A stretch of DNA of 44,169 nucleotides from Chrysochromulina tobinii (lineage: Eukaryota > Haptophyta > Prymnesiales > Chrysochromulinaceae): positions 1 through 44,169 of the forward strand of contig JWZX01003276.1 in the NCBI GenBank assembly GCA_001275005.1. The letters are read 5' to 3'. A program made the translations under genes and the position numbers. Positions 35,445 through 43,574 of this stretch are shown here, one piece after another. Every line of letters starts with the position of its first letter. Position 1 is the first letter of the stretch. The notes under the pieces were generated by a model. The model searched no databases, was not told where the DNA came from, and saw nothing but the letters and a program-made list of their open reading frames with translations.

Positions 35445-37241
35445 TCATCGACGCGAGAGCATGAGCGCGCTCATCCCGAGAGCGAACACACCAGCGACGA
35501 TGGCGAGCGTCCTGGCCGAGGGCATGCCGACCCTTTGGGAAATGTTGACCCCGCCCGTCGCCGACGCGCCCCGGTGCGTCGCGCGCACGCTGATGCCGTT
35601 GCGCTCGAGGTGGGCCTTGACTTCCGCGATGGTGACGATATTCTTGTGGAAGATGGAGGCAGCGAGGCCTGCCTCGACGCCCGAGGCGCGAAAGACGTCG
35701 ACGAAGTGTTGCGGATTGCCAGCACCGCTCGATGCGATGACGGGGATGCTGACCGCCTCGCGAATGCTCTTGAGCAGTCCCAGATCGTACCCGTCGTTCT
35801 GGCCGTCATGGTCGATGCAGTTCACGAGCAGTTCACCGCAGCCGAGAGCTTCAACGGCCGTCGCCAGCTGGACGACGTCGATGTCGCTCCCCTTGCGCCC
35901 ACCCTGCACGGTGCACTCATACCAGCAGAGCGTCTCGCCCTGCGGGCCGCGCAGCCCGCCCGGCGCCGAGCAGCTCAGCGGAGCCACTGAGTGGTCGACG
36001 ATCGCATGGCCCTGTGCGGCGTCCCGGGAGGTGATCCAGCGCCGGCGCGGGTCGACGGATACGACGACCGCTTGCCGGCCGTACACATGGGAGATCTGCT
36101 CGATCGAGGTGCTGCCGTCGAGCTTTTTAGTGCGCAGATACTCGCGCGCCACGTCCACAGCGTCCGAGCCGATCGAGATCTTGTCGGCTCCCGCACGGAA
36201 GTAGGCGTTGGCCACCTCGAGCGCCGACGAGGACACACCGTTGGCGTCGACGAATCCTCGAATGCCGCCGCCGACGGTGAGCGGCACGAAGATCTCTTTG
36301 CTCGCTTCGCGGATGACGTCGATCATCGGTGTGTCCGAGAGCGGGCAGTCGCGGAAGCCCGTTATGTTCAGGAAGGTGATCTCATCGGCACCCTGCTCGT
36401 AGTATTTCTTGGCCAGTACCACTGGCTTGCCGAGGTTGCGAACCGCGCCGCCGCCGGAGGCGCTCTTCTCGCGTACGTCGTACTGGTCGCCCTTGGTGCA
36501 CACTAGGTCGCCCGCGTCGTTCGCGCGCACGTCCATGCACGCGATCACGCGCTTACAGTACTTGGTCGTCGCTGAGCGCGGCGGCGGCCCGCCCCACATG
36601 GGAGCGCGCGCGGGCGTGTCGGCGAGCGCGCCGCGCACAAAGTTGGAGAGGATGCGCAGCCCGATGGCTCCCGACTTCTCCGGGTGGAACTGGCACGCGA
36701 CCACGCGCCCGCGCTGCACGGATGAGACGTACTTCTCGCCGTAGTCGGTCGTCGTCAGCGCCCATGGTTCGAGTGCGGCCGTGAGCCCCGCACGGAATGA
36801 GTGCACAAAGTAGACAGCGTCATCGTCAGACACGCCCTCGAGCATGTGGCTCGGCTGCTGCCCGTGCACCGTATTCCAACCGATCTGCGGGACCGCGCGG
36901 CCGCCCACGCCCTTGAAGCGCGCAATCGTGCCCGGGAGCAGCCCAAGGCCGGCGATGCCTGGGCTCTCCTCGCTCGCCTCAAAGAGTGTCTGCATCCCGA
37001 GGCAGATGCCAAAGTAGGGCTTGTCGGCGCGCACATACGCGCGCAGCGCCGCCATCCAGCCGCGCTGCTCGAGCACCTCCATGCACGCGCCAAAACTTCC
37101 GACGCCAGGGAAGATGAGCACGCGCGCGTTCGTGATCTCGTCGGCAGTGTTGATGATGTCCACCTCGCAGCCGATGGCGGCGAGCGCGTTGAGCAGCGAG
37201 GCCACGTTGCCCGCCCCGTAGTCGACGACGGAGACTCGCAT
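35445..37241 (-). CDS. HIS7: Bifunctional imidazole glycerol-phosphate synthase (HisH-HisF fusion) with tail-anchor-like C-terminus
   Basis: A 598-residue single-exon enzyme of histidine biosynthesis. It hydrolyses glutamine and uses the ammonia to turn PRFAR into imidazole glycerol phosphate and AICAR. Residues 1-205 are the class I glutaminase: nucleophile Cys80 in FGICLGMQ, and His186 and Glu188 in CQFHPEKSG. Residues about 228-560 are the (beta/alpha)8 cyclase: the catalytic-type Asp237 in ACMDVRA, TVGGGIR, KISIGSDAV, and NCIDHDGQNDGYD holding the second active-site Asp. The fused form is the one used by fungi and plants. The start MRVSVVDYGAGN is directly the domain's first strand, so no plastid transit peptide is encoded in this frame. 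The last 25 residues (ARTLAIVAGVFALGMSALML then SRR) are a hydrophobic span with a basic tip, as in tail-anchored proteins, which is unexpected for this enzyme. Confidence 0.95.
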   Translation of the reverse strand: MRVSVVDYGAGNVASLLNALAAIGCEVDIINTADEITNARVLIFPGVGSFGACMEVLEQRGWMAALRAYVRADKPYFGICLGMQTLFEASEESPGIAGLGLLPGTIARFKGVGGRAVPQIGWNTVHGQQPSHMLEGVSDDDAVYFVHSFRAGLTAALEPWALTTTDYGEKYVSSVQRGRVVACQFHPEKSGAIGLRILSNFVRGALADTPARAPMWGGPPPRSATTKYCKRVIACMDVRANDAGDLVCTKGDQYDVREKSASGGGAVRNLGKPVVLAKKYYEQGADEITFLNITGFRDCPLSDTPMIDVIREASKEIFVPLTVGGGIRGFVDANGVSSSALEVANAYFRAGADKISIGSDAVDVAREYLRTKKLDGSTSIEQISHVYGRQAVVVSVDPRRRWITSRDAAQGHAIVDHSVAPLSCSAPGGLRGPQGETLCWYECTVQGGRKGSDIDVVQLATAVEALGCGELLVNCIDHDGQNDGYDLGLLKSIREAVSIPVIASSGAGNPQHFVDVFRASGVEAGLAASIFHKNIVTIAEVKAHLERNGISVRATHRGASATGGVNISQRVGMPSARTLAIVAGVFALGMSALMLSRR

Positions 37242-37519
37242 GGTGTAGGCTGGATGCGGGTTTTTTTAGGGCGAGGGGCCGGGTCAGAGGGAAAGAGGGA
37301 AAGGGACCGTCCTGCGTCCTGCGTCCAGACTGTGTCCACGTTGCACTCGCCGCCGGGTGAACGAAACTTGGCATCCCGCAAGTTTCGTTGGGGAAAAAAC
37401 CTCAGATCAAACTAATCTTCCACGGTAGCCTCTCTCCGTGAAGAAAGGATTTCTTTCGTTTATCGTGCTGTGTTGACGATGCCACGTCGCACTTCTAGAC
37501 GCAGGAATCGGATCGCTCA
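37242..37519. promoter_or_regulatory. Divergent promoter between HIS7 and the Hip-like gene, with 11-bp inverted repeat
   Basis: The 278-bp interval between the two divergent ATGs contains a perfect inverted repeat, aacgaaacttg (37360-37370) and caagtttcgtt (37379-37389), with an 8-bp spacer. It lies about 120-130 bp from both start codons, a central position suited to a dimeric regulator acting on both genes (inference). A T-run (37259-37267) lies close to the HIS7 start. Confidence 0.55.
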
Positions 37520-38929
37520 ATGTCAGAGCACAAAGTCATTGCGCACGTGAGCTGCGGGAGCGTAACGCTCAAGCTCACGCTGAACGCCAAGATCCTCGCC
37601 AAGAGCCTCAAGGACGGCTGCATCACGCCGTTCCTCGGCGCGTACAACAAGAAGTACCCCGATGCTGAGCCGCTGACGGCAGATGCCCTGTCTCGAGTGG
37701 AGGTGGACGGCATCATCATTGCGAGCATCGACGCGATCAGCGGCAGCCTTCTGCTCAAGGATACGCACAAGGTGGAACTGTTTCCGCCGGGCTCACCGGA
37801 GCCGACAGCTGCCGCCTCCACGGCGCCCATGCCTACGCCCGCGCCCGCAGCACCGCCCGCGCCCGAACCGGCATCGCCGCCGCCACCGCCCGCGCCGCCA
37901 GCGGTGGCAGGCACGGCCATGGCGAGCAAGACGATGCCCAAATGCAAGTATGGCCTGAAGTGCCGCATCATCGACCCGAAGGAGGAAATGACGTCGCATC
38001 TGCCCATGGAGCAGCAGCATTGGTTCAAGTTCCAGCACCCGTGCTACTGGGTGTGCAAGGAGGGCCACCCCGAGGTCGGGCCTCCGGGCCTCAAGTGCCC
38101 GCTGTACACGCGTTTCGGCATGGATGGAGTCGGGCGCGACCGGCCGTGCCCGCCAATCCTGGATTCGATGATCATCCCGTGCACCAACATGGATCCCATC
38201 CACCGGCGTTGCTTCATTCACCCCGAGGACGTTGTGGTGGCGGTCGAGGAAGATGTGGACGAGACGCCGGACGAGCTCGACGCGCAGGTGATCACAGACG
38301 ACATGTGGGATGTGCCCGAGGTGGGCGAAGTGAGCGAGGAGGCGGCCATGGAGGCCAAGATGGAGGCGCAGGAGGCCGCCGGTGAAGGGGACCATGAGCG
38401 CGCCGCGCGCGCGTACACGAAGGCGCTCGTGGCGACGCCCTCGGCGATGCTGTACGCCAAGCGCGCCGAGACGCTCCTCAAGCTCGGCTTCCCGAGCGCC
38501 GCCGCCGCCGACTGCCACAAGGCGCTCGAGCTCAACCCTGACTCCGCCAAGGCCTTCAAGGTGCTCGGCAAGGCGCTCTCCAAAAAGGGCGACTTTGCAA
38601 CGGCCTACGCGAAGCTGTGCACGGGCAACAAGATCGATTACGACGAGGACTCGACCGAGTTTCAGAAGACGCTCAAGGCGAAGCTCGACAAACTTAAGAA
38701 GATTGGCGAGCAGCGTGCCAGGCGCGCGAGCGCGGCGCTCGAGCCGCTCGGGCTTGGCGGTCTGTGGGGTTCCATCGAGCCCGAGCTCAAAGAGCTCTGT
38801 GGTGAGGTGAGCCTCGAGGCGCTCGGTAAATGGATGGAGAAGGACATCGTGAAGGTGAAGGCGATGCTCGGCTCGCATGGCGCCACTGAGGACACGATGG
38901 AGAAGCTCTTCGCTGCCATCCCCGCCTAA
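37520..38929 (+). CDS. Hip/ST13-like TPR cochaperone with Cys/His-rich N-terminal domain
   Basis: A 469-residue protein with ATG at 37520. Residues about 282-375 form TPR units closely matching Hsc70-interacting protein (Hip/ST13). GDHERAARAYTKAL, MLYAKRAETLLKL, AADCHKALELNPDSAKAFK and KIDYDEDSTEF follow the family order, including the LDYDED-type ending. An acidic DDMWDVPEVGEVSEEAAMEAK lead-in corresponds to the family's linker before the TPRs. The end (SLEALGKWMEKDIVKVKAML) is helical and could be the client-binding region. What is not Hip-like is the N-terminal half: a compact domain (1-95), a Pro/Ala linker (about 95-134) and a Cys/His-rich block (about 140-235: KCKYGLKC, PCYWVCKEGH, RRCFIH) that may bind zinc. 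The TPR part suggests binding Hsp70; the N-terminal part is unassigned. Confidence 0.85.
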   Translation: MSEHKVIAHVSCGSVTLKLTLNAKILAKSLKDGCITPFLGAYNKKYPDAEPLTADALSRVEVDGIIIASIDAISGSLLLKDTHKVELFPPGSPEPTAAASTAPMPTPAPAAPPAPEPASPPPPPAPPAVAGTAMASKTMPKCKYGLKCRIIDPKEEMTSHLPMEQQHWFKFQHPCYWVCKEGHPEVGPPGLKCPLYTRFGMDGVGRDRPCPPILDSMIIPCTNMDPIHRRCFIHPEDVVVAVEEDVDETPDELDAQVITDDMWDVPEVGEVSEEAAMEAKMEAQEAAGEGDHERAARAYTKALVATPSAMLYAKRAETLLKLGFPSAAAADCHKALELNPDSAKAFKVLGKALSKKGDFATAYAKLCTGNKIDYDEDSTEFQKTLKAKLDKLKKIGEQRARRASAALEPLGLGGLWGSIEPELKELCGEVSLEALGKWMEKDIVKVKAMLGSHGATEDTMEKLFAAIPA

Positions 38930-39803
38930 GGCCCTATTCATAGCCCCTATCACAGCCCTATTCATTAGGGTGCCGATGGGGCGGGGCGGCTCGGCTCCGT
39001 GGCCAGTCGCGCAGGAGTGGACGACGGCGGCGCGAGATCAGCGCGAGATGTAGGATGTAGGGCGCGAGGCGCACTCGGCGATGAGAGAGGTGTAGGCACC
39101 ACGCACTCTCGCGCGGCAACGGTCACGGTACCGTCCGGCCGCCACGCGGGTCGCGGCGGACGAGCCGAGCGGCCGATATCGATGAAAAAGTCGATGTTCA
39201 TGTTGTATCAGGGGCGTATGTTCTCCCCACTGATCTCAAGTGGACCCGAACACTGCCTCCAACACCGCGCTGCTCCAGCACCGCGCGGCTCGACAGCCGA
39301 CCATCGACGGACCTCGGGGCGCCTCGGACGCGGTTTACGGCTTAACGCCTTAACTCCGTATAACCGACCCTCCACCGCCAACCGGCGTTCTTGCCGGACC
39401 GGTCTCAACACGGGGTGTCACCCGGTACCGGGGGGGCCGCCCGCGCGTCTGCGCCTCCCACGGTGTGTCTCCACGGGACTGGTGGGTGTGCGTCTTGCCG
39501 AGATGGCAAATTAACGTGACCGTGACAACTGCATGCAACTGCTGCTACTCCGCGGCCAAGTCCGCGGCGGCCGGGACGTCCGCTCTCGGACCTCGCGCAT
39601 GAATGTGCTGCAACTTGTGCGAGAACGCGTGCGGTGGTGTGTGCTACATGTATGCGAGAAGTATGTGTCTGAAGAAGTGTGTTGTATATACAAAGTCCAG
39701 GCAAACTCTTCTTGACTATCGTTGTGTGTTTCGTCCTTTGGAAAAAACATGTCCGGCGCGTGTGCTGCGTGCAATTGTCTGGCAAGAGGTGCAGGCAAGG
39801 GGG
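38930..39803. other. 0.87-kb intergenic region
   Basis: The gap lies between the Hip-like gene and the Ubl-retropepsin gene, both on the plus strand. Just after the Hip stop are two copies of a gccctattcat word (38933 and 38955), likely in the 3' UTR. GC-rich DNA with scattered ggtacc motifs (39126, 39423) follows. From about 39600 the sequence is rich in tgtg/tatg with many Cys codons in the plus frame; this is open upstream of the chosen ATG but not protein-like. No gene is supported. Confidence 0.5.
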
Positions 39804-41123
39804 ATGTCTCAGCTCCTCAAGTTGACGGACAGCTTTGGTCGCGTCCTCCGGGAGGAATGGGTAGAGTATGGGGATCCCGACCCAGCGTGGTATGTCGAAG
39901 CCAGGCGCAATATCCGCGAGGCGAAGAAGGAGCGGCGCAGCTACGGCAACCCATGGGGCTCGCCGATGCGGAGGGGTGAGGGATGGCACAAGCGTGGGTA
40001 CCGCGACGCGTACAACAATCTGACGGTGACGTGCTCCTTCTCGCCACCGCACGGCGGAAGTCACACGCTCGAGTTTACGGAGACAGCCACCGCGAAGCAC
40101 ATCACACGGCAGGCCGTCATGATTCAGACAGGTGGCGATCTGCCGAGGGACGTGCAATGCGTATGCTTTCACAAGAAGCGCGAGCTGCCCGTTGACGGCA
40201 CGCGGACAGCTGCCGACTACCGCATCGAGTCCGGCGAAATCATCTATCTCAAGTGCTATGACGAGCGCGGCAATCAGCTCCGTTGGTACTCCTGGAATCT
40301 TTGCAAGCCGTCACACTTCATTGATGACGATGGGTTCGAAGTTCTCGATGAGGCCTTTGGCACGCAGCTACAGGACATCGCCTGCGCCGAGGACGTTCCA
40401 GCGAGCCTCGCACGCGCCGCGGGCGTCTCCAAGGGTGTCATCGCCGAATGGTTCGCTTGGCGCCGCGCGACAACTGGCGAGGGCGACCAAGGGGAGGGCG
40501 ACGCCGGTCGAGTCGCGCGGGCCCAGGCAGCACAAGCGCACGCGGTGCGGGCGGCTCGGGTGGCACAGGAGGCGCTGGCGGCTCGGCGGAGTCGCGAGCT
40601 GCTCGTCGAGGGCGAGATCGTCGAGATTGCACCGGACCTACCCGGCGCCTGCTGGTGCGCGCTACGCCCACGTGTCGGTCGTCCGTCCGACGTGTACCCC
40701 CCCGATGGGTCGTTCCCGGTGCCTGGTCACGGGCTGCTCGACACGGGCAACGCCGCCATCACGATGATCAATCCCCAGACCGCCGCGGCGGCAGGCATCG
40801 CGCCCAACCCTGGGCTGGCAGTGCAGATCCGCGGTGTGAATGGCGTCAGCGAGTACCCGACCGCAACCGTGCACATCCGGATCCGTGGTGTGGAACGCCG
40901 GGTCACTGCGGCCATTGGCGGTGCGCAGGGGGTCTTAGTCGGCGAAGACACGCTCGCCCCAATGTTCGAGAGCGGCTGGGCCGTTGCAGGCTTCTATGGG
41001 GTGGGCGTGGGCCCGGGACGTGTGCAATGGGTTCGGGCGGCGGCCGAGGCGCCGCCGGCCACGCCCCTCACCACCTTCCTCCCTCGGAGCCTCTCTCACA
41101 TGCCATTGGCCAGCGGCTGGTAG
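39804..41123 (+). CDS. Ubiquitin-like domain plus retropepsin-like aspartic protease
   Basis: A 439-residue protein if started at MSQLLKLTDSFG (39804). The frame is open further upstream to 39603, but that part is Cys-rich and unlikely to be protein. Residues about 70-155 look like a ubiquitin fold, ending with KKRELPVDGTRTAADYRIES, close to the L.D..TL.DY.I pattern at the end of ubiquitin-like domains. After a helical Ala/Arg linker comes a retropepsin-like domain: LLDTGNAAITMI with Asp313 in DTGN, then GVNGVSEYPTATVHIRI, then GVLVGEDTLAP, which fits the hydrophobic-hydrophobic-G-x-D-x-L turn that closes the fold. A Ubl joined to a retropepsin is the layout of Ddi1-type ubiquitin-dependent proteases. 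However, DTGN replaces Ddi1's DSGA, so this may be a separate lineage. It would act as a homodimer. No gag or reverse transcriptase is nearby. Confidence 0.72.
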   Translation: MSQLLKLTDSFGRVLREEWVEYGDPDPAWYVEARRNIREAKKERRSYGNPWGSPMRRGEGWHKRGYRDAYNNLTVTCSFSPPHGGSHTLEFTETATAKHITRQAVMIQTGGDLPRDVQCVCFHKKRELPVDGTRTAADYRIESGEIIYLKCYDERGNQLRWYSWNLCKPSHFIDDDGFEVLDEAFGTQLQDIACAEDVPASLARAAGVSKGVIAEWFAWRRATTGEGDQGEGDAGRVARAQAAQAHAVRAARVAQEALAARRSRELLVEGEIVEIAPDLPGACWCALRPRVGRPSDVYPPDGSFPVPGHGLLDTGNAAITMINPQTAAAAGIAPNPGLAVQIRGVNGVSEYPTATVHIRIRGVERRVTAAIGGAQGVLVGEDTLAPMFESGWAVAGFYGVGVGPGRVQWVRAAAEAPPATPLTTFLPRSLSHMPLASGW

Positions 41124-41712
41124 GAGCACCAAGACTCGGCGACGCCGGCCCTTCTATGCGCATGGCAGCGGGCAGGACGTGCCGCTCGAGCAGCAGCGGC
41201 GGCGGTGCTCGCGTTGAGTGCTTTTCCTTTTGCCCTCGTCCGATCTTAGCATGGATCTTAGAGATCTCCAACTCCTATGGAGATCTCGAGCATTCTGTAC
41301 TTTAGAGTGGCCCCATTGGAGGCCGCACTCTATGCTCTGTGTGATCTTCTGTCGTGTGAACGTGGAACGTGCTCTCCTTTGCGTTTCGAGCGTTATTTTG
41401 TACTAGAATCTCCATATATACAGCGCGTTCTTCGTGCGCGCGCGCTGTTGCACCGGAGAGTGACGCACCGCGCGTCGGCACGGCCATAAACACGCTACTA
41501 CACACGCGTTTGAAAGTTACACGATAAACCGCAAGCGGTCAGTTAGCGGTCAGTACAGACGCGACTGGGCGGGGCCACATGGCCGCGTGCCCGTCCGCGT
41601 ACTGCGGCACGGTCCTCGGGATGTAGACAGCGCACCTATATCACGCCGAAGGGATCGTGCAGTGCGCAGAGCTGTGCAGGTGCAACAACACTCAGCTGCT
41701 TCACGCGTTCAA
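41124..41712. other. Convergent intergenic region with strong inverted repeat
   Basis: This 589-bp gap lies between two convergent genes. A perfect 10-bp stem is formed by gagatctcca (41261-41270) and tggagatctc (41278-41287) around a 7-base loop. A second imperfect stem (tagagtggcc...ggccgcactcta, about 41303-41333) follows at once. Paired stems between converging 3' ends could affect transcript ends. No tRNA-like arms were found when I checked this spot. The stretch 41360-41530 holds nothing recognisable. Confidence 0.5.
41261..41287. terminator. Possible 3'-end stem-loop between convergent genes
   Basis: A 10-bp perfect stem with a 7-base loop lies about 140 bp after the stop of the Ubl-retropepsin gene and about 430 bp beyond the stop of the HAD gene. 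Its position suits a 3' UTR structure. Eukaryotic genes do not need such a stem to terminate, so the role is uncertain. Confidence 0.35.
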
Positions 41713-42732
41713 TCATGCCGCCGCTCCTTCGGTCGCCCCCCGGTTGAGATCTCGCACCAGCGCGCTCACGGCATCGCTACTCAACTCGATGGTGCCGGCC
41801 TCAAGCAGGTCGGCGAGCGCGCCGAGCACCAGAGCGCTGCCCTCGGCGTTGCTGGCAGCAGTGACGTGGCACTCAGCGAGGTGCTCCGGTACCATGCTCG
41901 CCTCCTCGGAGACACTCACGAAAGGGATGTCAACCGTCGCATGGCGGTGCCAGCGTGTCAGGCCCTCGTCGTTTCCCTTCGGCTGGTCGCCCAGAGCGAT
42001 CGCGCGCCCCGCCACCACTGCCCCCCTCTTCAGCAGGTGGCTCACACAATGGCTTTTGTCGAGACCTTTCGGCACGCAGTCAAAGCACGCGCGTCCTGCG
42101 GGCCGGCCTTCGACTGCGTGCTCGGCGGCGGTGGGAACGGCGAAATATTTGGCCCCAAGTGAAGACGGCACGCCGACGAAGACCACGGCCGAGTTGCCGT
42201 TCCTCACCTCGATTCTAGGGCATCGATGGTTGTCCTGTGTCACCGGGATTTCGTCAGCGTTGCACTCGTGCAGGTAGCCGAGCGGCCCGTCGGTTGGGAC
42301 GAGAGCAGGCGTGGAGGCCAGGTCCTTGTAGAAGGCGCGGATGCCTGCACGCCCAGCCTCGATGAGGATCTCAACCACGCTGGGCTCAATGGAAAGCGAA
42401 AACTGGCCAGCAAGAGCCGCCGCAAAGGAGCTGTCCTCTTCCGGCTGACCGGTGTCGGCGCTTGCTGTGTAGAGCCGGAGCCCCGTCTGAACAGCCAGCA
42501 GCACTTGCCCGGCCTTTCTGAACTCGAGCGGCAAATCGTCGAAGAAACGTATTTGGTGCGTGGCCAAGGCAGAGCCGGTCACTCCAACAACTGTGCAGCC
42601 AAGGGAGAGCAAACGGCAGAGAGGCGCGTAGGCAGGTCCAATGCTGAGGTTCGGATGTACCACGGTGCTGCCCGCGCTGTATGGACGAGGCAGCAGCGTG
42701 CCGTCGAGGTCGGTCAAGATGGTCAGAGCCAT
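41713..42732 (-). CDS. HAD-superfamily phosphatase (Cof/sucrose-phosphatase-like)
   Basis: A 339-residue single-exon protein with ATG at 42732. Motif I is at the very N-terminus, ILTDLDGTLL, with Asp8 as nucleophile and Asp10 as acid/base. Motif II is VVGVTGSALA. The conserved lysine is in GLDKSHCVSHLL and motif IV is ALGDQPKGNDEGL, with acidic residues for magnesium. The Lys-then-GD.xxND order identifies a C2-capped HAD hydrolase related to mannosyl-3-phosphoglycerate, trehalose or sucrose phosphatases. The cap (about 100-220) is not diagnostic of a substrate. A sugar-phosphate substrate is likely from the family. No targeting peptide is visible, so it is probably cytosolic. Confidence 0.88.
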   Translation of the reverse strand: MALTILTDLDGTLLPRPYSAGSTVVHPNLSIGPAYAPLCRLLSLGCTVVGVTGSALATHQIRFFDDLPLEFRKAGQVLLAVQTGLRLYTASADTGQPEEDSSFAAALAGQFSLSIEPSVVEILIEAGRAGIRAFYKDLASTPALVPTDGPLGYLHECNADEIPVTQDNHRCPRIEVRNGNSAVVFVGVPSSLGAKYFAVPTAAEHAVEGRPAGRACFDCVPKGLDKSHCVSHLLKRGAVVAGRAIALGDQPKGNDEGLTRWHRHATVDIPFVSVSEEASMVPEHLAECHVTAASNAEGSALVLGALADLLEAGTIELSSDAVSALVRDLNRGATEGAAA

Positions 42733-42841
42733 CCCGAACTAGTCGAGTTCGAGACGAGTCGAGACGGTGTGAGGAACTCGTGCAACATCGTTCGCTTCCC
42801 GTTTTCCAGTACAGTAGGAAGGAGTTCGGCCTTTGCCAAAT

Positions 42842-42880
42842 AATCTGTGCCGGTAAAAGTCCCCGGGGGGAGCCTGGACC
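42842..42880. repeat. Dispersed GGGAGCCGGGACACAC repeat, truncated copy 3
   Basis: The copy begins aatctgtgccggtaaaag and continues to a diverged ccggggggagcctggac, where similarity stops. The leader aatctgtgccggtaaaa is identical to that of copy 4 at 43097. It lies about 110 bp upstream of the HAD gene's start. Confidence 0.65.
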
Positions 42881-43062
42881 ACCCCGCCATCCAAGCCGCC
42901 GACGCCCAAACCGTCCTCAACGCTGCCAGCGCGCGCATGCTTCGCGTCTCATTTGGGGTCATGTAAGGTGTGTGTATTCTGAGCGGTCAGTAACAGTGCC
43001 GTAGCGCCGGTTGTCGCGTCTGTCGTTATACGAATATACGTTAAGTCTGTCGTGTTAACACA

Positions 43063-43185
43063 CACGGGACACACGGGACACGCGGGCGCACAAAGGAATC
43101 TGTGCCGGTAAAAAGACACCGGGGGAGCCGGGACACACACGGACACGCGGGCGCACAACAGGACACACGACGGAACACACAGAAC
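43063..43185. repeat. Dispersed GGGAGCCGGGACACAC repeat, copy 4 (partly doubled)
   Basis: A complete copy runs from aatctgtgccggtaaaaag (43097) through accgggggagccgggac to the cacacggacacgcgggcgc block. Just before it (43063-43092) an extra copy of the gggacacgcgggcgcacaa block is present, so the end block is duplicated around the core. It lies directly beside the left 65-bp direct repeat. Confidence 0.7.
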
Positions 43186-43190
43186 GTAGC

Positions 43191-43255
43191 GGACCGTTGA
43201 CGCGGGACGCGGCATCGGCCGCAGGGAGTGCGACGATTCGGAGAGAGACCGAAGA
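43191..43255. repeat. 65-bp direct repeat, left copy
   Basis: This 65-bp sequence, beginning ggaccgttgacgcgggacgc, is repeated base for base at 44105-44169, where the window ends. Both copies are preceded by acgta. The two copies bracket the tyrosine-recombinase remnant in the same orientation, 914 bp apart. Direct repeats beside a recombinase gene suit an element of the Crypton/DIRS-like group or a duplicated insertion target. Confidence 0.85.
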
Positions 43256-43574
43256 GGCCGCGGGATCACGAGGGAGCGTGATCTCGGGCGGGGGAACAGT
43301 GAGAGCCGTCCTGTGTCGCCCGTCCTGAACAGTGACGTGGCGAGGAAAAAGTGTGTGAACTGGGGAAGTAGGGGCGACGTCGCGGAGTGCGCGTCGCTTC
43401 TCGGCTCGTCTGCGTGCTGGGTCGCACGCCGAGCCTGGATTGTTCAACGTAGCGGCGGGCGACTCGTCGAACCGCAGATTGAGCGACCTCACCGGGCGCC
43501 TCACGGCGCTGGGCTACGTCGCTCAGCTCGTCGATGGCCCGTTACTACTGTCCACGACGGGAGGCCTCAGGCAG

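Larger units (their letters stand above)
42733..43574. other. Repeat-rich region upstream of the recombinase remnant
   Basis: After the promoter side of the HAD gene (minus), this region holds two copies of the dispersed gggagccgggacacac family and the left copy of the 65-bp direct repeat (43191-43255). A small inverted repeat, gatcacg/cgtgatc, lies at about 43263-43282. The plus frame leading into the recombinase is open from about 43440 but lacks an ATG until 43575, and no earlier recombinase motif is recognisable. Confidence 0.55.

Noticed and set aside
37793-38965. 390-codon minus-strand frame opposite the Hip-like gene
   Set aside because: His/Arg/Leu-rich shadow; the plus strand has unmistakable TPR motifs.
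39603-39803. Upstream extension of the Ubl-retropepsin gene
   Set aside because: The extra 67 codons are Cys-rich with TG-repeat DNA and look untranslated.
40700-41000. Retropepsin domain as part of a retrotransposon
   Set aside because: No reverse transcriptase, integrase, gag or long terminal repeat is found nearby, and the domain is fused to a ubiquitin-like domain in a single intact frame.
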